DNA from: Bugula neritina
Taxonomy: Eukaryota; Bryozoa; Gymnolaemata; Cheilostomatida; Bugulidae
Direction: 5' to 3'
NCBI GenBank assembly: GCA_964035545.1
Contig: OZ037765.1
Span: 3,219,001 to 3,283,000, forward strand
DNA: 64,000 bases
The position numbers and the translations under genes are program-made. Shown here one piece after another: positions 38,501 through 47,500 of the stretch; position 1 is the first letter of the stretch; each line of letters begins with the position of its first letter. The notes beneath the pieces were generated by a model. It saw only the letters and a list, made by a program, of their open reading frames with translations. It had not been told where the DNA came from and made no database searches.

Positions 38501-41500
38501 GAAATTATTTATAAAGAAAATGATGGAAAATTAAAAATAAAAACTATTTACAAAACTAAAGAAATAATTCAAGAATTTACCGTAAATTTAATGAATTACG
38601 CGGCGGCTAGAATACCTTCATTCTTTAGTAAACTAAAATACGCCGAAGACGAAATAGAAATAAGACGAAATATTTTATTTTTAAAATAATTAATATTATA
38701 GTTTAAAGAATAAGTATATAAATAAACGGATATTTTTGTATTGAACTTCCTTTTTTAATTAATTATATTATAATTAATTAACAAACGTTGTTACGAGCAA
38801 TTATTATATCACTTTTTTTATTCGATATTACGCTATTAATATCTTTATATTTTTTGGTTATGGCGTCGTATTCTTCTCCGTCTATATGAGCGTCGTTTAA
38901 AAATTTTGATAACATAGAATTAATTTCTAATTTATGAACCTTTTATAAACGTATATACGTCTAAATACATTAATGTAGATTTAATTAATTTAGCGTCTTG
39001 AGAAGAAATAGAAGTAGTAATTACACTCATTATACTTACTATTATAGATAATGGTAATAACGTTTGTTTAGTAACGTTAGCGTTTAATAACGCCGTAATA
39101 ATGACACCGCATATTAAATTCGTTGTACCGCATAATCCCGAAATTATTTTTAACGATTTCGATAACCAATTAAAACGATTAAGTTTTTGTTCGTATTCGT
39201 TTTCTAATTTAATAATTTCATCGTTTAAGAGTTCTAATTTTTCTCGTCGAAACTCCATTTATATAAAAAAATGATTTTTATTATTACGTTATTTTATAAT
39301 ATGGAGTTTACTAATGAATTACTCGATAAACTAATAGCTGAAGCCGAACAAAAAAATATACACCGTTACTCGAATATTTATATATACCAGTAATCAATAA
39401 TATATATCTCTTAAAGAAATTAATTTTAGAACGAGAAAACAAATTCCTAACATTAATAAATATTTTTATATAAAAAGTATTTTAAAACGAAAAGAAGAAA
39501 ATAGAGACATATAAGTATAATAAATGACGTAACGCAATCCACTCTCATGACCTCAGCCCTTATACTTCATTTTTCATATTATTACTTATTTTACATAAGT
39601 AATAATATTAAAAATTGATATTACTATTAAAGAATATGTTATATAAATGGAGTTCAATACAAAAATTACCGTTAAATTTTTAAAGGCGTTAGCTAAAAAA
39701 AGAGGATTAAAGCGATATTCTCGCTTAAAAAAAGCCGAACTTATACGGCTATTAATGCTTATGGACGAACCCGTTCCGAATATAGGACAAGCCCCGTTAA
39801 TACCTATACCCGTAAAAAAAATTATGCGGGAAATATTTACGCAAACTACGTCTAATATAAAAAAATGGGTTAAGGGTATTATAAAGCCAATTACAAAAAT
39901 TATAAATCCGATTAAGGAAAAAATTATGGTTTTATATAATCAACCTAAGCTTAAAGAACAAGCCGCTAATGGTTGGTTTCAAACTTATGAAATTAAAGGT
40001 TTACCCAAATACGATATAGATTCGTTTAGTAAACTAGTAAAATTAAATGTATTAAAATTATTAAAACATACTATAAAAGTTAAAATATTTATGTATTGTG
40101 AAATGAAAAAAACTAATATAAGTACCAGAGAAATTATTGTAGAAATTATGCCATTTACATCAAATATTGAAACTATATTAGAGTCTACGAATGTTAATGA
40201 AATATACGATGAAATAATTGAACGTATAAAAGAAAATTTTGCTTCATTAAACGCGAAAGGAAGTAATTGGATATTTAAATCCATTAAAAAAATGGAAATT
40301 AATATTAACAAATATCAGCCTTTTAACGGATCATTGTGGATTGATCTTCCGGAAGAAATTAAATTAAAGAAAGCCGTAATAAATCCTAAAAATGAGGATA
40401 ATAAGTGCTTTATGTGGGCCGTTTTAATGAGTGTTCATACGCCTAAAAACCATCCCGAAAGAATTAATAATTATAAAGAATACGTTAATAAATTTTCGTG
40501 GGAAGGCGTTGAATTTCCAGCTACTAAAAAATCTATTGACGCTTTCGAAGAGGCTAACCCCGATTTCGGAATTAATGTATTTACGTGGGATGGCGAAACG
40601 ATAAATTTATGGAAGGAAACTAAAAATCAGGGTAAAATTATAAATTTACTTTATATAAGCGACGACGAAAAGAGTCATTACGCTTATATTAAAAATTTAA
40701 ATAAATTACTCGGTTCGCAAATAAATAAACGCGTTAGCGCTAAACATATTTGCGTAAATTGTATGTGTTCGTTTCGATCTAATGAATCTTTAAAAAAACA
40801 TCAAGATTGGTGTTTATCGAATAACGGTGTAACTACGGTTTTCCCCAAACTCGAAAATAAAATAAAATTTCAGTCTAGTCACCATTGCCGTAGTATGAGA
40901 GTACCATTCACGGTATACGCGGACTTTGAGTGTTTTACTAAACCGATACACGGTTGTAAACCTAATCCTCAAGAAAGCTATACTAACCAATATCAGCAGC
41001 ACGAACCGTCGGGCTTCGGATATTATATCGTGAGCGTTACCGGCAAGTGCGAGTATAAAAGTTATACTAAGCAATACGAAGACGAAAATATTGGCGAACT
41101 ATTTATGAGATTATTAGAACTCGACATTAAAAACTTGTATAAGAAACATAAGTTTCCTAAACGAATGAAAATTTCGGTTAGCGAACAAGAGTCTTTCGAG
41201 TTGACTAAAATTTGTCATATATGCGAAGAAAAATTGGGTAATGACAAAGTAAGAGATCATTGTCACTTAACCGGAGACTATAGAGGAGCGGCTCATAGTA
41301 ATTGTAATTTAAATTATAAAATTCCAAAATTTTATCCGGTGTTTATACATAACTTATCGGGTTACGACGCTCATTTGTTTATTAAAAACTTAGGTGAAGA
41401 ACCTTCGTGTATACCCAATACCGAAGAAAAATATATATCTTTTAGTAAAAAATTATTGGTAGACGAATTTACCAATGAAGAAGGTAAAAACGTTAAAGTT

Positions 41501-44500
41501 ACGTGTGAAATTCGCTTTTTAGACTTGTATAAATTTATGAGTTCTAGCTTAGCGAGTTTAGTAACGAATTCAAAACGCGACGACTTTAAATACTTGCAAA
41601 AGCATTACGCGGAAAATCAATTAAACTTATTATTAAGAAAAGGAGTATTTCCGTATGATTATTTTAATAGTGTAAACGTGTTAAATGAAACGTCTTTACC
41701 TCCTAAAGAAAAATTTTACTCGAGTTTAACCGAACAAGGTATTTCAGACGAAGATTACACGCACGCTCAAAACGTTTGGCGAGAATTTAATATAAAAACG
41801 TTTAAAGAATATCACGACTTATATATGAAAGTCGATGTGCTACAATTAGCTGACGTTTTTGAAAACTTTAGAAACGTATGCCTCGAGCACTATAAATTAG
41901 ATCCCGTTTGGTATTATACGGCTCCGGGTTTAAGTTGGGACGCTATGCTCAAAACCACTAAATTAGAGTTAGATCCTATTACCGACGTTGATCAATTACT
42001 TTTCTTTGAAAAAGCTATTAGAGGCGGTGTAAGCATGATTAGTCATAGATACGCTAAAGCCAATAATAAGTACATGGAAAATTATAACGCTAGCGAGCCT
42101 AGCAGTTATATTACTTATTTGGACGCTAATAACTTATACGGATGGGCTATGTCCAAAAATTTACCTACGGGTAATTTTAAGTGGATGACTGAAAAGCGAT
42201 GTAGAGACTTGGAAAAAAGTTTAAACTTTCCACCTAGCTTTTTGGAAGTAGATTTGGAATATTCTAAAGAGTTACACAACTTTCATAAAGATTACCCGTT
42301 TTGTCCGAAAAGGTTAACAATTAATAAAGTGGAAAAACTAATTCCAAATTTAAATAATAAAAGAAATTACGTTATACACTACGAAGCGTTAAAACAGTGT
42401 CTTATGTACGGCTTAAAGCTTACGAAAATTCATAGAGGTATAACATTTAATGAATCCAATAAACTTAAAGAGTATATAAATTTAAATACTAAATTAAGAA
42501 CTTTAGCTCGGAGCGATTTTGAAAAAGATTTCTTTAAGCTAATGAATAATTCCGTGTTTGGTAAAACGATGGAAAATATTCGTAATAGAGTTGACGTTAA
42601 ATTAGTTACTAGCGAAAGCGAAGCTAAAAAATTAACTAATCAGCCTAACTTTAAAAATTTTACTATATTTTCTGAAAATTTAGTAGCGGTTCATATGAAC
42701 GTAACTAAATTAAAATTTAATAAACCCGTATATTTGGGAGCGGCAATTTTAGATATTAGTAAAATCCTTATGTATGACTTCCATTACGAGTATATTAAAC
42801 CAAAATACGGTAATAAGGCTCAGTTATTGTTTACGGATACAGATAGCTTAATGTATGACGTACAAACTGAAGATTTTTATAAAGATATATTACCGGATAT
42901 TGAAAATAAATTTGATACGAGTAATTATCCTAAAAATCATAAATTATTAAATAATAAAAATAAAAAGGTGATAGGTATGTTTAAGGACGAAGCCGGTGGT
43001 AAACAAATTACAGAATTTGTAGGCCTAAGAGCTAAGTTGTACTCTTACAAGATGGATGGTATAGAAAAGAAAAAGTGTAAGGGTATTAATAAGACTACGC
43101 AAAAGAATCGTATAACGTTTGACGATTATAAAGAATGTTTATTAACGCGACAAGATCAGCTTAGAACGATGAATGTTTTAAGAAGTCATAAGCATACGAT
43201 GTACGCTGAGACTATAAATAAGGTGGCGTTATCATCCGAAGACGATAAAAGAATTATACTAAAAAACGGTATAAGTACGGTTCCATACGGCTATAATAAA
43301 TGAATAAAGCTCTTTCGAATATTGAATTAGAGTTCGCGATTAAAAAATTAAAAATTCCTAATTTTAGGGGAGTTTTTTCTAGAAATGACTTACCCAATAA
43401 GCCGCGTAAAAAAGAGTGTGGTATATTAAATCTAGACGATTTAATGGGTAATGGTACTCATTGGGTAGCTTGGTATAAAAACGAAAATAAAAAATATTAT
43501 TTCGATAGTTTTGGATTACATCCTCCTTTAGCAATAATGAAATATTTAAAAGGACCAGTATTTTATAACACGGAACGTGTGCAAGAATTCGGTACGGTTA
43601 TATGCGGACACTTGTGTTTATATTGGCTTAAAGAAATGTCTAAACGCGAAACGCCTCAATTATTTATAAATAAATTACTAATATAAATGAGTTCAGTTTA
43701 TATTTTTGGAAATTCGGCTAAAGCCAATATAATAAATGAAAAACCGTATATTACGGATATTATAATTCCGTCAGAATTTACGTATTATTCCGAAGGATTT
43801 GCTGCTACGTTAGTTAAAGATTTTTTAATCGATGAACCAATTGAAATAACAAATATATTAGTACAATTTTACGGTGAACAAGCTCATAATACTAAAGAAC
43901 TTTATTGGACTGATAAACGAATAGGCTTACACGTTAGAAATAGCGCTGAAATATTCGGTGGAGCCAATGAAAATACTTTTTATGATATAAGCGGTGGCGA
44001 ACATAATCTTCCATTCAGCGAAATAAACGCTAATAAAATTATTGAAGCTAATAAAAATTTTAAATTAACAATGGTATTATCAAAAACTTATCCTAGTCAT
44101 AAACTTAGCGACGTAATTTTAACCGATACTCCCGCTAGCGAAATAACCGCCGCGGCATTACCTTTTCATTACGTATTAGTAAAACTTTATTATAATTATA
44201 AATGAATATCTATAAATTTAGTAAAGTCAATATAACGACTAATAAAGCGTATATTACGAGCATTATACCTAAACACGAATTTTATTATTACGAAGATATT
44301 AATAGCTTTACGGTAGATTTAATTAATGATTATTTAGTTAATAAATCTATAGAAATAACGCACGCGTTAATACAATTTTATAACGAAAGTTCACCTAATA
44401 ATAAAACTAAAGCGTTATATTGGACTGATAAAAAAATAAGGTTTACATATTCGTAATAGCGTAAATCCGTTTGACGAATCTAAAGAAAATATATTTTATA

Positions 44501-47500
44501 GTATTAGCGGTGCCGAACATAACGTTCCGTATAGTAAAATAAATATTAATAAAATTATTAACGCAAATAATAATTTTTCGTTTACAATAGCTCTTTCGAG
44601 TGATTATCCGAGTCATAAACCCGATGACGCAATTCTTATTAATACACCGAGTGAATACGCTACTGATGCACTACCTTTTGATTACGTATATTTAAAGCTT
44701 TATTATAATAGTTTAACTAATTAAAACATTATATCAACTAGCGATGGGGGTATAGTAGAATCTACTGAATCTCCACCAGTATTTTCGAGTTATAACGTTT
44801 AAATATTAAATTATTAGTATCGTTCGTTTAACGCTTTTTTTTTTTTAAAAAAAAATATTTTTTTTAAAAAAAAATATTTTTTCAAAAATAAAAAAAGTTA
44901 TTTTAAAAAAATTGCTAAAAAAAATAAAAAAAAATCGTTCGTTCAACGCTTTTTTTTAAAAAAATATTTTTTTCAAAAAAAAATAAAAAAATTTTTTTCA
45001 AAAATAAAAAAAGTTATTTTTAAAAAATTAATAAAAAAAATAAAAAAAAATCGTTCGTTCAACGCTTCTTTTTTTTAAAAAAATAAAAAAAAATATTTAT
45101 ATTCTTAATTAATGTTTGTCCTAGAAACATACAATTTCTGAAACAAAACTTATTTTTTATTCTAAATTAACACTAATAAAATAATATTTATCCTAAAAAT
45201 ACAATTTCTGGAACAAAATATTAAAATATTTATATTCTAAATTAACATTAATAAAATAATAGAGTAGTAGTAGGTGGATGCGTCCTGGGACAATCCCTGA
45301 CACCGGAGAGTCGAAGACTCGACGGGGGAAGGGTTGTCTCAGGACCATCCACCTACTACTACTTCTGAACGTTAGCAACTTATTATCTAGTGTGTATGTG
45401 TCAATAAATAGCATGCAGTAACTGTACATTTGTTGTTATTTAACTTCATTACTTGAAATTAAGTTATTTTCTAAAAATCATGCATTTATTTTTATAACTT
45501 TAGTATTTGAAGTCAAGTTATTTGGTACTAAGACATTCAGTTTAAAAAATTATTATAGTAAAAAAAAGTTAGGCTATTCATAGAAGCTGCAGAATAACGT
45601 ATAAAGTATTATTGAAGTTGTAAATATTTATTCTCTTTTAAAAAAAATGACTTGCACATGGTGCAGATATACAAACATAAAGCAAAAAAGAAAATTCTCT
45701 TTATTATAGGTGGAGTTGAATAGAACTACTTGTAAATATTGCTGTTAATAATTAATTTCCCGTCTATTTGAGACACCCACACAGGTTGCAAGCGCATTAT
45801 GCAAATTCTTTTTGTAAAAGAGAGCTGAAGCCAAAACTTCTAATAGGCAGTGTTCAATGCGGAAAGACCTTTTGTAGTGAAGCTGCCCTTCCTACTATAT
45901 ACAGTGGTGATCCTAATTATGGGACCGCTTAAAATAAACTTAATATTTCTTAGTAATTAATAATTTGCTCAATATTTATAAAGTGAGATAGGGTAATATG
46001 CATATCAATGGAAAGCTAAATATGTTCTCTACAAGAATGTTTTAAAAAACTAGCAGATTTCAGTTTCTGTAGTACAGTTTGGGCCAATATATTCATCTTA
46101 GTAATGAAATTCAAAATTCGAGTAAAATTGCAACTTAATTTTTTTTAAAAATTGCAATGATTTTTGCTTATTTTTTGAACATAACTCTTTGAAATTGAAG
46201 TGGTGACCCTGAAAAGGGTCTATGGGGTTATTAGATACATCCTAATATTTGGTTGGCAACCCTTGTTGTCAATCACAGCTCGACAGCGTTTGGCATGCCG
46301 GCAACAAGTTCTGAGAGCAGTTCCGGGGATACCACTCGGAACCAGGACTGCATAATGAGCTCAATTAGTTTTCTGTTGGTTTTTGGCTTGTCCTTTGCAA
46401 TCAGTTGACCAATCTTACACTATGAATTCTCAATTTGAGATCCGGTGATTGGGCAGGCCAGCTGAGAGATCTCACGTCACGGTCTTCCATCCACTTCTTG
46501 ACATTCTTGGCTGTATTGCAAAATGCGTTATCCATGAAAGAGATCTCTTACTGATGGAAGCATTACTTTCTCCAACACATTACAGTATTTAGTAGCACTC
46601 ATTATGCCTTTGACAACATGAAGTCCACCCGGAGGACCACTCGCTGCCAAGCACCCATGACCGTGGCGGAAGTTGAGTATTTAATGGTTGGAAGAATACA
46701 CTTTGGGTGAAACTCGTCACCAGGCCAAGATATTAAATGTACTTTCATTACTACAAAGAACTTTTTGCCATTGCTGGGATGTCCATGTCAGGTGCTCTTT
46801 AGCCCAGGCCAGACATGCGCCCCTCTGGTGTTTATTAAACATCCGACTTCTGTCATGGTATGAGGGTGCTTTGCAGCGAGTGGTCCTGGTGGACTTTATG
46901 TTGTCGAAGGCATGATGAGTGCTACTAAATACTGTGATGTGTTGGAGAAAGTGGGGTTTTCATCAGTAAGAGATCTCTTTCATGGACCATGGCTGTACCA
47001 ACAGGATAACACACCTTGCAATGCAGCCAAGAAGGTCAAGAAGTGGAGGGAAGACCGTGACGTGAGATTTCTCAGCTGGCCTGCCCAATCACTGGATCTC
47101 AATTCAATTGAAAGTTTATGGTGTAAAATTGGTCAACTGATTGCAAAGGACAAGCCAACAACCAACAGAAAACTAATTGAGCTCATTATACAGTCCTGGT
47201 TCCGCGTGGTATCCCCGGAACTGCTCTCCGAACTTGTTGCCGGCATGCCAAACGCTGTCGAGCTGTGATTGACAACAAGGGTTGCCAACAAAATATTAGG
47301 ATGCATCTAATAACCCCATAGACCCTTTTTAGGGCCACCAGTTTAATTTCGAAGAGTTATGTTCAAAAAATAAGCAAGAATCATTGCGATTTTTGAAAGA
47401 AAATAAGTTGCAATTTTACTAGAATTTTCAATTTTTATACTAAGATGAGTATATTGGCCCAAAATTGTGCTACAAAAACTGAAATCCGCTGATTTTTTAA

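Larger units (their letters stand above)
30220..45363. mobile_element. Complete Polinton/Maverick element (15,144 bp)
   Basis: Virus-like self-synthesising DNA transposon. It begins AGTAGTAGTAGG and ends CCTACTACTACT, has about 630-bp TIRs and a 6-bp duplication, and carries the full Polinton gene set: protein-primed DNA polymerase B, retroviral-type integrase, packaging ATPase, adenovirus-type protease, double-jelly-roll capsid and penton-like protein. It sits in a receptor C intron. The matching intron in receptor D at 60431-60440 reads TATGAACGTT with no insertion, so the element arrived after the C/D duplication. The leftmost three genes and 38778-39258 are on -, the rest on +. Several virion genes carry lesions while polymerase, integrase and protease are open. 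Confidence 0.97.

Noticed and set aside
46688-46915. 75-codon plus-strand frame in the Tc1 fold-back centre
   Set aside because: Antisense of the transposase on the minus strand; no independent evidence.
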